A stretch of DNA of 64,000 bases, taken from Salvator merianae. Lineage: Eukaryota > Chordata > Lepidosauria > Squamata > Teiidae. The position numbers and the translations under genes were made by a program. Every line of letters begins with the position of its first letter. Positions within the stretch are counted from its first letter, which is position 1. The notes beneath the pieces were generated by a model. The model was not told the origin of the DNA. It saw only the letters and a program-made list of their open reading frames with translations, and searched no databases. The DNA lies in NCBI GenBank assembly GCA_003586115.2, contig QVOM02000034.1:16847444-16911443 (forward strand), given 5' to 3'. Positions 12,225 through 25,024 of the stretch are shown here, one piece after another.

Positions 12225-12639
12225 AAGAAAAGCTTACTGATCTCATGCACAAAGCCAATGGGTGTTTTGCCCAACTGGCATTCCCCTTATTAAAGACAAA
12301 TGCATTGTCCTCTGAAGTGAAAGCAGATGCAAATTTTAAGAGCATCTTCCAGCTGCTCTAAAGATATATATCTTAATGTTGTCTGCAGCTGATGGGCATT
12401 ATACACTGAACACATCTGCTTTGGTGCAATTTATTTAGGGATATTGGCAGTAGTAGGTCACCATTAAATTGTAACACCATTCCCCACTGGATCATCAGAA
12501 AAAATAGCCCAGACACCATTAAACTAGAGCTAATTTGGCTGGGGGAGAGGTCTATGGCTATGCCCCAAAGCTACAGCCATCACACTATCCCACTCATTCA
12601 AATTATATGTGCATTAAAAGGAACAAATAGCTAAGCTAT

Positions 12640-14060
12640 TTGTGAATTAGACAGTTAGTGTTATTTTAACATAGGAGGGCTTCCTCCCCACCCTAAAAAT
12701 GTACTGATATTTAATTTGCATTAGCTCAAGTGGCATACAATAGATCATGCCATAATCATGATTTATGTCAGACGAACTGGCATAAATTCAACATTATAAA
12801 TTAAGCCTATAAATGAAACTATTATTTTACAGGAATTACTGTAGTGGAAAGGCTTAAGGACCCTCAAGTCAACCTTAGTCAAACCCACTATTTCGACTTT
12901 CATATTTTATGCCTGCCGTAAATGCTTTGGTGAAAGCCCATAACCCACACAAAAAAAAGTCATTCGAAGTCTATTAATTATAATAATACTGCCCCAAAAA
13001 AGCTGCGAGGGCTTATTTTTGTGACATTATGCTTTGATTTGTTACTGCCTTAAATTATCTCTTTGTTGGCCTGGCAAGATTAACAATCATACTTTTGTCA
13101 TTAAATATAAGGCGTTTTACAGCCTGATCCACCTTCTCCCTAATTGATATTGCTTTCATTTGGCAGATAGTGACCTGATTTATAATTTAAATATGCATCA
13201 TTATATGCAACTCTTCTGTATAATGAAAATGCGGCGCTGTTCTCATCTTTCTCTGAAATGTTAACATCAAGGAAAAGTATCTTTCTTTTTTCCGCTTTTT
13301 ATACTGGGTGCCTAATTGAAAACTGTTCATTGAATTTCAACATGATAGAAAAGTCTTTTTATCTCTCAATTTGTCCATTAGCTATTATAATTGAAGAATC
13401 TGCTGCACAGCGGAATTGATATTGTTCTTGTTTAAATTTGGAATTTCTCTAAATCTTCCATGAGGCATCAGACTGCTTCATTCTCCCTTTTTTTAAAAAA
13501 ACATATATATTAAACATACATAAAACACACACAAACTAGAAACTGCATGCCTGTATGTGCAGATTCTCTTTCTCTCCTTCACACGCACAAAAACACGTTA
13601 GCCAACAAGTGCAGGCTAAATGGGACATTATACTAGCTCTCCACATGTGTACAGCTACAGAAAGTAGGAAGTCATCTAATTTTGCTAAAGAACGAGTTGC
13701 ATAATAATCTTAACAGCATGACCATAAGGTTTGCTAATTGCCACATCTGTTTAACAGCTGTCAGATGGTTGCCAGATGCTACCATCAATATTACAACACA
13801 GTACATTACAGGGAGTTTTATTGTGTTCCACTGTTATTTATTTCCTGTAGACATTACTACAGTCAGTGACATCTATTTATGTTAGAGCACTAATTATTTT
13901 CTAAAAGCTGTACGCTGGTCCAGCATTTTTTTTTCCTGCTTCATCCCGTCCCTCCCTTCTCACAGCCATTCCTTTCCCACACTTTTATTTAACATCTTTA
14001 TTGCAGCAATACTTCTGAGATTGGCATGTGATACTAATGAGAGTTCGTTATTCAAATATT
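12640..14060. promoter_or_regulatory. Candidate conserved non-coding element cluster
   Basis: About 1.4 kb with no recognisable repeat and no extended open frame, between repeat-rich flanks. It holds dense homeodomain/POU-type sites: the octamer ATTTGCAT at 12714-12721 and ATATGCAT/ATATGCAA around 13190-13210. E-boxes CAGCTG and CAGATG lie near 13757-13768. The texture is that of an ancient enhancer in a developmental gene desert. The location upstream of ZFP64 suggests TSHZ2 or ZFP64 control (inference). Confidence 0.4.
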
Positions 14061-15020
14061 CTTCTTACTTTAAAATGTGATCGAGGGGGGAACCAAAACA
14101 GGCAATGGTAAAGCATGCATGATTTGCTTAATAGCAGTTCTCATACTTTGATCTGAAGAGTGCAGTAGAAGGGCTGGTGTGCCATAAATTAATTAAACCA
14201 TTAAAGGCTTAGTTGACAGGGTAGACATCTGTTTTGCCAAAGCAGCCTTCGGCTTCATCCGCATGGCCAAAAATTAGAGTACTCTGAGTCCCTGGGGAGT
14301 TGGACAGCAAATACTTCCTCCCCCATCCAGTCCCCAAGACTCCCAGAACAGTGAGTAGGGTGTCCAAAAAGTAAGCCTGATTAAACTACTCACAGGCCAC
14401 CCTTATCACTGGATTCGACACCTGGCTGCCATGTAAATGCATGCAGCAGCCAGAAGTTGACTCTAAGACCAGAACCGCAGCTGCCCCTGCACTGGGATTC
14501 AGGTTCTGCACTGGACTTCAGGGCTGCAGTAGGCAGTATTCTGTGCGGGTTCTAGGCAACCCACAAAGTAGACCACACACCCATGGCCACATTCCCCAGG
14601 GCAGCATCTCCATGCCCTGTCCTGGATCCTGCTTCCATAGAAAAGGTACTTTTGTCACTCTCCCACTGAATATTTTGGACTACCATTTCCATCTTCCCCA
14701 ACTAGAATGTTTGGGCGAACGGGAGCTGAGAGCAGTTGTAGTCCTGGACATCTAGGAAGCATTAGGTTGCCAAAATTTGGTCTAAGGGAAGAAGATAAAA
14801 GATAATAATAAAATGAGCATTCTGTGTGACAGTCAAAAAATGGGTGAGTGGTTTTCAGAAATTATGCCGGAATACCAGTTTTTCAATCTGTATGCAAACT
14901 AGCATACATGTGAACTATGCATAGAAACCACACACATGTGCACTCACCCCAAACCCCCGTCTTCCCATGCTAAGAATTCTTCCCTTTAGCCATTCTATCT
15001 GAAGCAGAGACAGAGGAAGT
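14061..15020. other. No clear feature
   Basis: Part of 14280-14640 has proline-rich, GC-richer sequence, perhaps an old repeat, but no family is recognised. Confidence 0.3.
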
Positions 15021-15023
15021 GAA

Positions 15024-15116
15024 TCTCTGTTGATCCTGCTTGACCTCTCAGCAGCTTTTGATACTAGTGACCACGGTATCCTTCTGGATCATCTCTGTGG
15101 AACGGGAATAGGAGGC
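15024..15116 (+). pseudogene. L2-type LINE reverse transcriptase remnant
   Basis: Translation gives SLLILLDLSAAFDTSDHGIL, the reverse-transcriptase motif A block typical of CR1/L2 LINEs, including the catalytic Asp of LDLSAAFD. Stops appear soon after (from about 15117). Only this short core remains. Confidence 0.75.
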
Positions 15117-17035
15117 ACCTAACCAGTGCTTTGGCATTTCTCCTTTTGGAGGTCCTCTTTAGTGGTTCTTTCACCTACAGTCTGTCCAAGTGTAGATTGT
15201 GGGAGTATGCCTGATTGTGTGGGCACATAGGCCCTAGGTTGTGGTTAACCCAGGAGTGTGACATAGAGCATGGAGCCAATAACTTCTAAGTGCCACTGCC
15301 ACGAAACTTCAAAGGAGCAAGAAAGGGCATGGTGCCCCATGCTTCAGCTGGGAAAGAAGTGTGCTTCAGGAAAGCCAAGCATGGGAGTGACCTCTGGGAG
15401 GGAGGGAGTCAATGTGGATTTGCATGCTCTGATGGGAGGTGGTTCACAAGGGGGCTTTCTTTAAACTCCATATATCTGAGAGTTGCTTGCTGAGGTCCTG
15501 CTGAAGATCCATTTTCAGAAAATAGGTTCTGGTTTTCTACCTGCCACCTTGAGAACTTTTATCTTTTGAGTGGATTTTCTCCTGACTCAGTTGCATTACC
15601 ACATAATACATTGCTTTTCATTTACTCCTTAGACATTTCTTATCTTGTGACTTCTGTAGGCACTAGCGAACTGAACAGTTATACACCCTGCTGTATTAGC
15701 TCGTCCTGTGATCCTTGCACATGATAGGTTGACATCTGTCCTTTGTCTTTGTGTTCTTGGGAGCTAGTTCTTTATCATGTTCCTTACAATCTCTCTTGTT
15801 TGTTGCTGTTGCTCTGCTGCCTTAGAGATCCTTTCCGTTTATTGAGCAGCGTATAAATATTCCTCCAGGAGGCCTACAAGCCACTGGACTTCTCCAGTGT
15901 TATTGGGGATGGGGAACCATTGGGAGCCCATCCAGTTTGTGCTAGCCCCAACAGCCACACACCGTTTAATACTATGTGTTAATGGAGGAGGGAGTGGGTG
16001 CTTGCTATATCTGTGTCTGCTACTGGGAGAAAAACGTTTTGTAATTATTAGTTTTGTCCCACTTGTCCTGCTGAATAAAGGATATCTTCTTAGGAAAAGA
16101 ATCTCTTTATTTCTAGTTTGGATCAGGTGGGACATGAGTTGAATGCTGGTTCTTTCTTGCATTGCCTTGGTGATCTTTTTGTTTATTTTGGGTTGTCTTG
16201 GAAATCATTCTTGTTTATTGAGCACTTGAGTAGGAGGTATAATCCCATTATTGTTTGGTTTTTGGCAGATCTTCTCTTTGTTTGGATTCAGATTATTTCT
16301 TTCCTTGGGTTTTTACTTCCTTCGAGTGGTCCATAGATTGGGTCTAGGTCTATGAGTCTATTAGTTGCTAGTTTATCTGAATACCAAGTTTCCAAACATC
16401 CTGGTGCTTTCTTTGATATGGACCATTCTAATATCTGTACATTTACTTGCTGTAGACACTGACATAACTGGTCATGGTTGTAGAGATGGGGTAGGAAGAA
16501 AGATGGAGTCACTCTGGCTAACAGTCTGACATATTTTCTGCCCTCTCTGGCCTTTAACAGTTTCTGTCAGAGTTTTCTGAGCTAAACATATTTGCAGCAG
16601 TGCTTGGTGACTGAGAGGAACCTGGAAGCACTGTGGGAAGATTAATCATCTTTCTTAGAAGCTTGAATCACACAGAAAATACCTCTTTGATCCAACTCAG
16701 TATCCAACTCATCAAAGAAGGTTTGCTGTATGATTCCTTTTCCAAGGATGTGTCCACCAGCATGAGCCACTAGTTGTCTTTATGCTTTGACTAGCATTTA
16801 TGGAGTAGAGGGTAGGGGTCCAGAACTTGGATTTGGGGGGGCTTCTGCATTCTGCTGCATTATTGTGAAGAAATTAGATAGCAAACAGAAGTTATTCAAC
16901 TTTCATTATAGTTCTGTTAATGCCACAGAACTCAGGGAGGGATGCAGCAGCTATATAGGAGGCAACCCATTAGAATAGGTAACACCAGTAGAGCATTCAG
17001 ATTGGTGTCTTCTATGGCTATATTTCTTGTTTTTT
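15117..17035. other. Unclassified stretch
   Basis: No gene is supported. Two minus-strand open frames (about 15839-16162 and 16288-16512) might be traces of an old retroelement, but I recognise no domain. The first few hundred bases may continue the L2 remnant. Confidence 0.3.
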
Positions 17036-17040
17036 CTGCA

Positions 17041-17690
17041 TTTGAATTTTTATTTATTTTATTTATTTAAGAATTTATATCCTGCCCACCATCTGAAGGT
17101 CCCAGGGCAGGTCACAACAATAGAAAAATAAAATATATGCAATAACCCAAAGTATATTTAAAATATAATTCTCCCTCCATGGCAAGACAAGATTCAGAGG
17201 AAGCTAAACATCCAAGACTTGGGGGAAGAGGTATGTTTTAACCAGGCACCAAAAACCATAAAATGTAGGCACCTGGAGAACCTCCAGAGGGAGGCTATTC
17301 CATAGTCTGGAGGTCACCACAATAAAGGCTCTGTTGTGTGTCACAACCTCTTGCACTTCTGAAAGAAGTGGAACTACAAGAAAGTTGTCTCCTTGAGAAC
17401 TCAGTATTCGAACAGGCATATATGGGAGAACGCACTCCTCCAGATAACTGGGACCCAAGCCATTTAGAACTTTATATATATTAACGTCAATATCTTCAGT
17501 TAGGCTTGGTAGCAAATAGGCAGCCAGTGCAGATCTTTCAGGAGCGGTGTTCTGTGCCTCCAACCAGAAACTCACATCAGCTGTTGACCTGTTGCATTTT
17601 GCATTAGGTCCAGTTTCCGGACTGTCTTCAAGGGTAACCCCATGTAGAGCACATTACAATAATCTAATCTGGAGGTTATTCCTTTTGTAG
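17041..17690 (-). mobile_element. L2 LINE, 3' end with ORF2 C-terminus
   Basis: On the minus strand the translation carries the L2 ORF2 C-terminal signature: a VLNGLGPSYL block, then SRLWNSLPLEV and a KTYLF end (stop near 17204). The 3' UTR follows and ends in a TAAATAAAATAAATAAA tail at 17041. Upstream are L2 blocks such as AATGTGCTCTACATGGGGTT. It is 5'-truncated. Part of the frame is still open but it lacks a reverse transcriptase. Confidence 0.8.
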
Positions 17691-18925
17691 ATCTAAATGG
17701 AAATTAGAATCAACAAAAATTAAATCTAGTTGTTTTTGCTGATGTTGTTTTAATGAGTTAAGGTGGGTTTTTCCTCAGAGGTCAAAGACTAAAATTGCTT
17801 GCCTTATCCCAGTCAATGTTTTTGCAAGATTTGGGGCATCATAGATACAACTTTTCCCTTTTCTTGCTATACACACTCATCAGAACTGCTTGTCCTGTTA
17901 AAAACAGATGGGAAAACCCCATTTATCTACAGATGTCTCCTGGGTGTCAGAGAGCATATTATGTTTTGGGTCACGGTGATTGCTCATTTTCTATTTCTTT
18001 GTTATATGTGAAAAAAAGAGATACTAACCAAAACCATGTAACATGATAAGATTTTTATTTTAATTACCTGCACAAAGATTTTCACAGACTGCTTTGTGGT
18101 TCTGCTAAAGATCAGCCTGATAATACAGAGGGATCCATATTGCCTTTTCCATCATCATGGTACCACCTTTGGATGGGTGGCAAGCACTACTGAGGAAGCA
18201 GTTTGGAGAAAACAATTATCCCTCACCACCATTTTGTGGCAAGATCCATTTTGCCCCTTTCCTAACTGCTTTTATATTTCTTTTTAAAATTCTGTCACTG
18301 TGGTAGAGTAGAAGCATGCCTTGTAAAGCATATTAAATATGAAGTCAGTGTGCTGCAATATAGTTAATTTGTTTGACCTTTTGTTTATATTTTTAATGCT
18401 CTTTTTTTTTCTTTCAAAAAATCCTAGTCTACTGTTTAGCATCAGCCTTGTAGCCTGGCAAATTGTATTACTTTTGTATTTGTTAAATGCAGCAGCTTCA
18501 ATGATTAAGAAGAACACAGAGACTGGCAAACTGCAGATGTGGCAAAATATGCACAATTTGATTTAATTGAACTTGATAGGTGTCACTGATCTGTATGATA
18601 AAGAATGTGTGCAAATTCCATATGAAGTGTTATTTATCTATTATAGATGCCTTTTTTGTTTCATTTATAAACCTAAATTCAAAAAGAGAGAAAGCAAGAG
18701 AGACCATTCAGATGATGTGGAAATTTTGACAATGGATGACAGCACAAGTGTTTCTTCAGAAATTTTGTTTCTTTAAAACCTGTTAAATTTCAAGAGACAT
18801 AGAGAAATCCTAAACCCTAGTTTAGGCATGACCAAAACCTTGGAATTTTGTTTTATTCTTCCATCAGCGAATCTCCGTAACTCATTTACAAACTGCTTCT
18901 GAAACACCAAGAAACCGATTTTGGT
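17691..18925. other. No recognisable gene or repeat
   Basis: AT-rich DNA with poly-T tracts near 18400. Short open frames look like chance. Confidence 0.4.
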
Positions 18926-19185
18926 GGCACACCAAAGTGCACTACCAAAATGAGTCCCCTGGTGACTCTGAAGGTAGGAACTTTTGTTCCTAGCCCTTTG
19001 GGGCTCTTGGATCCCAGCCCCAAAGCTCACACAAGCTTCAGGGCTGGGTCAGGGGTTGATCTGGACCAGCGGCATCATGCAGGTGGTGCTGTTCTAGACC
19101 ACGCCTTTCCACAGTCTGAACCAGTGGGTCTGACTGGTCCAGACACACTGGTTTGGACCATGGAACGGTGAGTGTAGAAAAGGCC
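18925..19185. mobile_element. GGCCTTT-end MITE fragment (long family)
   Basis: It shares a GGTGGCACACCAAAGTGCAC block, the small palindrome GGAACTTTTGTTCC, and the end GTAGAAAAGGCC with copies at 23190, 48296, 50480 and 35424. Confidence 0.5.
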
Positions 19186-20093
19186 AATGAGTTTTACATT
19201 CAAATGTAACATAAGGAGATGCTAGAACAAAGGAGCTTCTGTATCTAAACACTTGTGATTGTATCACAAAGATATTAATGTAGATGTATCAGCATCTTCA
19301 AAGAGTAGCAAGATCAAAAGGCCTTGTTTATAAAATTCGTATCAATGCAGATGGTTAGCCGGGAATGTGTACTGTAGCAATAGAAGGTTCTGGAATCTGA
19401 GCATGCCCAAGTATATTTAGCAATGTGTGTAACCTGTAAGTTCTTCTGTAAGACTATTTGTCTATTTGTACCATGTGACCTTGCTTCCCCAACCCTTTCT
19501 CATTCCTAGCTCATTCAAAAAACACATACACAGTATTCCTCTTCTTTTATTGTAAATCTAGTGTACACCATATCTGTTCTCTCAATAAATTCTCAGTTTT
19601 AGACTTTAATTTGGTTGTCTTTGGAAACATTTTGTTTCCATTCTGATTTGCCTTAGAAGATGGCCACTCCCCTAAGGCTGACAACACTGGGCTTCTACAC
19701 AAAGAAGTCCCTTTCTTCTTTTTGTAAAAGTCCAGTGTCATCAGCTGTTGGGGAGTGACTACATGACAAGAGAAGAAAGATCCTCCAAGATACACTGAAT
19801 TAAGGTGATGCAAACACAAAGACCACAAGGATAGCGGAGAACAACCTGGCTCTGACTGGAGGCCTTGCTTTGATGGCAGCAATGTTTTGACCCATTGTGT
19901 TTCCGAAAGCAGTTAGAAACTCCAAAGCAAGAAGCTTTATTCTTTCCCCTCCTCAGCTGTGGAAGCGTCACTGCTAATCAAGGGCACGACCTCATGGAGG
20001 CAAACAGACTGTTACCGGTAGATGAGAATCAAGTCACTTTCCCTTATTAGAGAGTTTTGCAGTAAGGGGGAAACATCATTAAACTGAGACAAA
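19186..20093. other. Unclassified stretch
   Basis: AATAAATTCTCAG near 19583 and a possible TG...CA span (about 19360-19630) hint at an old LTR, but no TATA box or repeat partner supports this. Confidence 0.3.
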
Positions 20094-20993
20094 GCGTGTG
20101 TTCAGATTAGCGATTTTTAAAACTGCCTGAATAAAAGGAGCAAATAATTTCATGGCACACAGAAAAAAAGCCTTCCAAACACAGTTACCCATTGATCCAA
20201 TTCAACACTCACCCGTAGTACAACCTCTTTGCTTCAGTGGACAAGGTACCAAGCCTGAAAAGGGTGCTGCTCACTGATTGGCCATTGGGTATGAAATCCC
20301 CGCCTCTCTTCTGAAGCAGTTTCCAAATCTAACTTCTTAGCTGCCAGGTTTTTTTTGTTTACAAAAGAAATATTCTGAAAACTCAAGTATCTCTCTCTCT
20401 CTCCACTCCTCATTATTATAAGAAATCCAGTGTGCATTTTTAATCTAAAGAAGGCAGGATATGAGTTATTTTTGTAGATCTGTTTAATGGAGTTCAAAAG
20501 TTCCTGGTGCCAGCAAGAACTCACTGGTGCCCTCCCTCCTTGTCCAATTGTCCCATGCCTTCAGGCCAAGGCTGTGAAACAGAATCATTCTACTCAAGTC
20601 TCACTCTTCCCACTCGTTGTTATCATACAAAGTCTAGTGTGCTTTTTAAGTACAGAAGGCAGGATAGGAGTTATTTTTTTCATTGCACTTTCAGCTTCCT
20701 TCGATCTGTTTAATTGAGTTCAAAAGTTCCCAGTTCTGGCAAGAGCTGGCTTGCACCCCTCCCTCCCTATCCGATTGTCCGATGGGTTCCTGCAAGGCTG
20801 TGATTGGTGGAGGTGCTTCCCACTCAGCTCTAAGGCAACCCGAGAGCTCTTTTCTCCCGGCTGTGAAGGGGTGAATATTTACTGGCTTGGAGGCACTTGG
20901 AGGTGGGGTAAGGCGAATTTTCTTATTTCCTGCGTGGCCCCCTAGGTCAAATTCGCTCAGAAGGTGACTGAAATACCTAGTCTGAACACATCC
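20094..20993 (-). mobile_element. Large inverted-repeat DNA transposon (family of 52063)
   Basis: The ends GTGTGTTCAGATTAGCG and TAGTCTGAACACATCC are inverted repeats, and AAA follows on both flanks. The left end, read in reverse, matches the right end of 52063-52864 (TCTGAACACA, ATTTTTAAAA). Inside, GAAGCAGTTTCCAA, GTACAGAAGGCAGGA and GAGTTCAAAAGTTCC also match or recur. No transposase frame is present. Confidence 0.65.
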
Positions 20994-22149
20994 AAAGAAG
21001 AAAATGGCAATTTGCTGAGGAATGGTGCCATGTAGATATTGCTTAAAAAGCTTTGGAGAGTAATTTGCTGAGGATGTAACGAGGTCAGTAGGGACAATAC
21101 TGCAAAGTTTTGCACCGGTTTAAGAGCTTCCTATCTTCCTACAATATCATAGTAATACTGTGCAAGTAAAGTAGTTATATAGCGTGCAACAGTGATTACA
21201 TTCATGTGTCAGATATTCAAAAGTCCTATGATTGACTCTACCCAAATTAAGCATGTTCCCCAGCTCCCCATGGTGACCCCACAGATGGCTGCCACCCTGG
21301 TGTGATTGTGCCTCTACTATTGGCAGACAATCAGTTGAAACAGTCAAGAGTGGTAATATATAAAGCTAGTAGGATTTCTGCCGTATACTTGCATTAATCC
21401 TGGTTCCTGCTAGGAAATCATTAGCAAATCTGCAAAGGGAGGGAAGAAGCATTCTCCTTACTAAGAAGAACAGTAATCCACACACCTCCCACAAGTCTAG
21501 TTAGTTGAAGAGGACCAGGAAAAGGAGCAGTAAAAAGACATAACTACTTTTTTGCCTGTTAAACGTGTCCTTATTTTAGATACCTTGCATATCTCATCAG
21601 CATTCATTTACCATTCTTTATTCCTCGCTATGCCAGTTGTTAGATTTCCTTAATATACAGTGAGTAGCCATAAGCTGCACATTTTACCCACTGTGACTCA
21701 TTCATTAAAGACAGACTGTCTGGTCCTAAGTATCCTGCCAATTGGGCTTCCTTTGCCAAAACCATAAAATACAACCCTCTTCACCACTTCTGGATAGAGG
21801 TGGCTCAGCAGCAACCAGGCAGCGGCACTGCAGAAAAAGGCACCCTCCTTGCCTTCATTTTGGAGTGAGGAAGCATAATTTTCTGAGGCACTTATGCCCA
21901 GGCATGAAAAACACTCTGCACAGGAGGTGCCTCTGTCATCAGATGCACCAGCAAAAGGCCAGCACGATCAACGTGAGGCACCCACTGGCACTAAAGATGG
22001 AGAGGGGGTGGCGACAGGCAATTTCTTGCAGCTTGCAAGACTTCAAAACAGTTTGGACAAATTCACAGAAGGCAGGGCTAGCAATATCTACTAGCCACAA
22101 TGGCTGTGTGACTACCTCTGGGACAGAAGACTGAGTACCTCAAAAGATC
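20994..22149. other. No recognisable gene or repeat
   Basis: The 130-codon frame at 21742-22134 shows no family resemblance. No other feature is supported. Confidence 0.4.
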
Positions 22150-22815
22150 AGTTGCTGAGAGACTGTGAGCAGAGCAAATTGTTATGCTCTTGTCATTTTT
22201 GTATCTCAGAAAGGATATTGTGGAATTGGAAAAAGTGCAGAAAACAGTAACCAGAATGATAGAGAGGCTGGAACACCTCCCTTATAAAATCAGCTTGGAA
22301 CACCTCCCTTATAAAATCTGCAGTGTCTTAAAATCTATAGCCTTAAAAATGGCATTTAAGAGGTGACCTGGTGTGGAAAAGGTGTATAGAGAAAAATTAC
22401 TTTCTCTGTCACACAGCGCTAGAACCAGAGGGCACTCTATGAAGCTGATGGGCAGAGAGTTAGGACCAACAAAGGGAAGTATTATTTCACCCAGAGGATC
22501 ATTGGTCTTTGAAATTTACTACCAGAAGAGGTGGTGATAGCAACCAGCCTGGATAGTTTTAAGGATGAGTTAGACAAATTCATGGAAGACAGGTGTATCA
22601 ATGGCTATTAGAACAAATGCCTAAGTACTGCCTCCAGGTTGGAGACACACTCTGGATGCCTCCAAAGACTATTTGCAGGCAGTCATGAGCAGGTAAAGGT
22701 ATTGCCTTCATTTTCTGCATGAGAATGCCCATAAACAATTGGTGAACCACTGTATGCTGGACTAGATGGACTGTGGTCCGATCCAACAGAATTCCTCTTA
22801 TATTCTTATATGTTC
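22150..22815 (+). mobile_element. CR1 LINE, ORF2 C-terminus and 3' UTR
   Basis: Translation from about 22200 gives VELEKVQKTVTRMIERLEHL, the conserved CR1 ORF2 C-terminal block. The FTQRI/WNLLPEE-like region and the 3' UTR follow, ending CTGGACTAGATGGACTGTGG and CTCTTATATTCTTATATG. Stops and frameshifts make it inactive. Confidence 0.85.
22269..22322 (+). repeat. 27-bp tandem duplication inside CR1
   Basis: The unit from TGGAACACC to AAAATCAGCT at 22269-22295 is repeated at 22296-22322, giving LEHLPYKI twice in frame. It is private to this CR1 copy. Confidence 0.9.
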
Positions 22816-22920
22816 ATGGGCACCCACTTGCAGATGGGTAGCCACTGTGAAAACAGGCTGCTAAACTAGATGGACTGGTTGTCTGATCCAGCAGTGGATT
22901 TCTTAAGTTCTTTGCTCATG
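22816..22920 (+). mobile_element. Second CR1 3' end
   Basis: It directly follows the first CR1 end. It carries GGCACCCACTTGCAG, CTAAACTAGATGGAC and a CTTAAGTTCTTT end, so two truncated copies lie head to tail. Confidence 0.6.
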
Positions 22921-23169
22921 AAGGGAGCATATGAATTCCCTCTCAGGTGCATGCAACCAGTTCCATGACCACTGGAAAACACATAGTTGTCCCTTGTATA
23001 ACATGGTGTCTTTGTTCCCAGAAAGCATCATATTACACACATTATACAAACCACATCACAGGAACCAGTATGACTGTCAGTTCCCCCAACTGCTGCTTTT
23101 CCATAGCCAACAATGACACCCATAACACAGTTTGTTATAGGACAGGTTTTATATTACACAAAGGCACTT

Positions 23170-23660
23170 ACCTGTCTGTAGTCAGAATCAGTGGATCTGG
23201 ATCAGCCATGCTCACTGATTCTGAGCAGGGGAAGCCGTGGGTGGCATCAACGCCATCTGCACGATGGCTCTGAACCATAACAGCCCACACTGCAGCCTGG
23301 AAGCTTGCGGGAGCTTTGAGGTCAGACCCCCATGCCTCTGAAGGCTAGGAACAAAAGTTTCTAGCCTTGGAGCCTCTGGGGGGGTGCATTTTGGTGGCAC
23401 ACTATAGCACACCACTGAATCATGTCCCCTAGTAGTCCTGTATTCTGGATCAGGGCCATCAGTCCTGCTGATAGACCCAATTAAATAGGTTTACCAGTGA
23501 TGCTGATTAAGGCCTCCCTAATTAGGATCAAGCCTTGTCTAATGCAGGCAGAGCAGACGAGCATGGGATGGGGCTTAATGTGCAGATCTATGAGGCCTAG
23601 ATGTGTGCTCCACAGGCCCTTAATCTGAATTAAGGGTCCATACAGAAAAGGCAGCTGTAG
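23170..23660. mobile_element. GGCCTTT-end MITE (long family)
   Basis: It contains the family blocks GGTGGCACACTATAGCAC, the GGCTAGGAACAAAAGTTTCTAGCC palindromic block, and CCCTTAATCTGAATTAAGG. It ends in a CAGAAAAGGCAG right end. Copies are at 33670, 35424, 48296, 50480 and 56120. Confidence 0.5.
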
Positions 23661-24537
23661 TGCAACTTAAGGCTGCAGAGAAGTTTACCCTGCTAACAAA
23701 AGAAGCTTGTGTCATCACTAGTTATTTAAGATCAAAATGCTTGTCCTAATTAGTGCTGGAACTACAATGGCTAAAGCTTGCATATTCCAATTCCCACACA
23801 CCATGACAACTTTATTTCTGGTCTAAGAAGTCCACTAATACTTATATTCCAACTTCGCATAATTATAAGAGCACAGAATGTTTGTTCAAGCCTTCCCCCT
23901 TTCTCCCTCCAATTTTTGACTTCTTATATCTCATCTAATGAGAGAAAATATGCACCAGAATTCCATCTGGACTTGAACCTGTGACCCTTTTAATTAGTGA
24001 AATAGTGCATTGATGCAAAGTTGATAGTGCTGGCTCACATTAGGATATGAGGTTTATTATGATTTAACACAGACTTGATGCCACTTCATAAGGCTCGAAG
24101 CAACAATGAAAAGTTAGGTTAAAGTTATGAGAATGCCTATTTAATAGTGATTTATCAAGAACCATCCAATTTAATCTGGCTACTCAGATTAAGAAATAGT
24201 AAACTAGTCTTTGTGGAGATACATCTTTTATCTTTCCGAGTGATAAGAAATGTACTCAAAAGCTTCCTATACCAATTACCAGAAAATAAAATTCACAAAA
24301 AAATGCAGTTTTGCACTTTTGTACTTCAAACTGGCTCTTGAATATATAGTCTGGTTTTCTTTTTCTTCTAAACAATAATTTAGGAGTTAAGGCATCACTT
24401 TTGGTATAGGATTCTTAAGATCCAGTTGTGACATTCTGAATGCTGGGATGTCCAAAAGAATAAACTGAGTGAAAATGGTTTACAACACCCAAACTGTGCT
24501 GGAGAAGGAAGAATTCATGAGAGCTTACAAGAATGAA
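23661..24537. other. No recognisable gene or repeat
   Basis: AT-rich DNA with no supported feature. Confidence 0.4.
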
Positions 24538-25024
24538 GGCCAGCTCCAGATACCGGCTAAATATAGCACAAACAGACCATATTCCAGAGAAAAGACCCTC
24601 CAGAATGACCTCCTGTTGGCTAGGCAGCACAATTCCCCACGCTGTCGGTGTGCTTTTGATATGCACACTTCCAGGTATTCTGCCAACACAAAATACCTGG
24701 AAGTGCGTGAACATGACCACCGCACATGTACAGACTTCCTTTTTTTTTTTGCTCCCAGGCATGTGGGGGGGACACACACATTTGTCTTTTTCAGCCCCGT
24801 GCATGTGTGGTGGCCACCACAATGATGGTGGCTCTATCTACAAGGTAAGTGATAGCACTATTTCGGGAAAACCTGCCGTGAGAGTCGCGTTTTCCTGAAA
24901 TAGGCTATCGTGCATTTTAAGGGGGATATAGCATAGCTATGATGGGGTTGCCACAAATACATGTAAGCAATCCCACCATACCAGCACCAAAATGATGCTA
25001 TATTTCCCACATCTGGATGAAGCC
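24538..25024 (+). mobile_element. Harbinger-like MITE, copy B
   Basis: The ends are GGCCAGCTCCAGATAC and CATCTGGATGAAGCC, with the same interior as copy A (11119): the AAATACCTGGAAGTG block, GTAAGTGATAGCACTATTTC, GTTTTCCTGAAATAGGC and GGGGGATATAGC. It is slightly closer to 45301 than to 11119 in places. Open frames inside are not conserved. Confidence 0.7.

Noticed and set aside
15839..16512. Possible DIRS or LTR-retrotransposon protein remnants
   Set aside because: No conserved motif could be recognised in the two short frames.
19360..19630. Possible second LTR with AATAAA
   Set aside because: No TATA box at the right distance and no second copy in the window.
21742..22134. 130-codon open frame
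   Set aside because: Residue usage looks random and it lies beside a CR1 copy.
23940..23985. tRNA-like GGACTTGAACCTG sequence
   Set aside because: An isolated match without a cloverleaf. Too short to call.
24415..25024. Overlapping 120-135-codon frames on both strands
   Set aside because: Most of it lies within a MITE whose other copies do not keep these frames.
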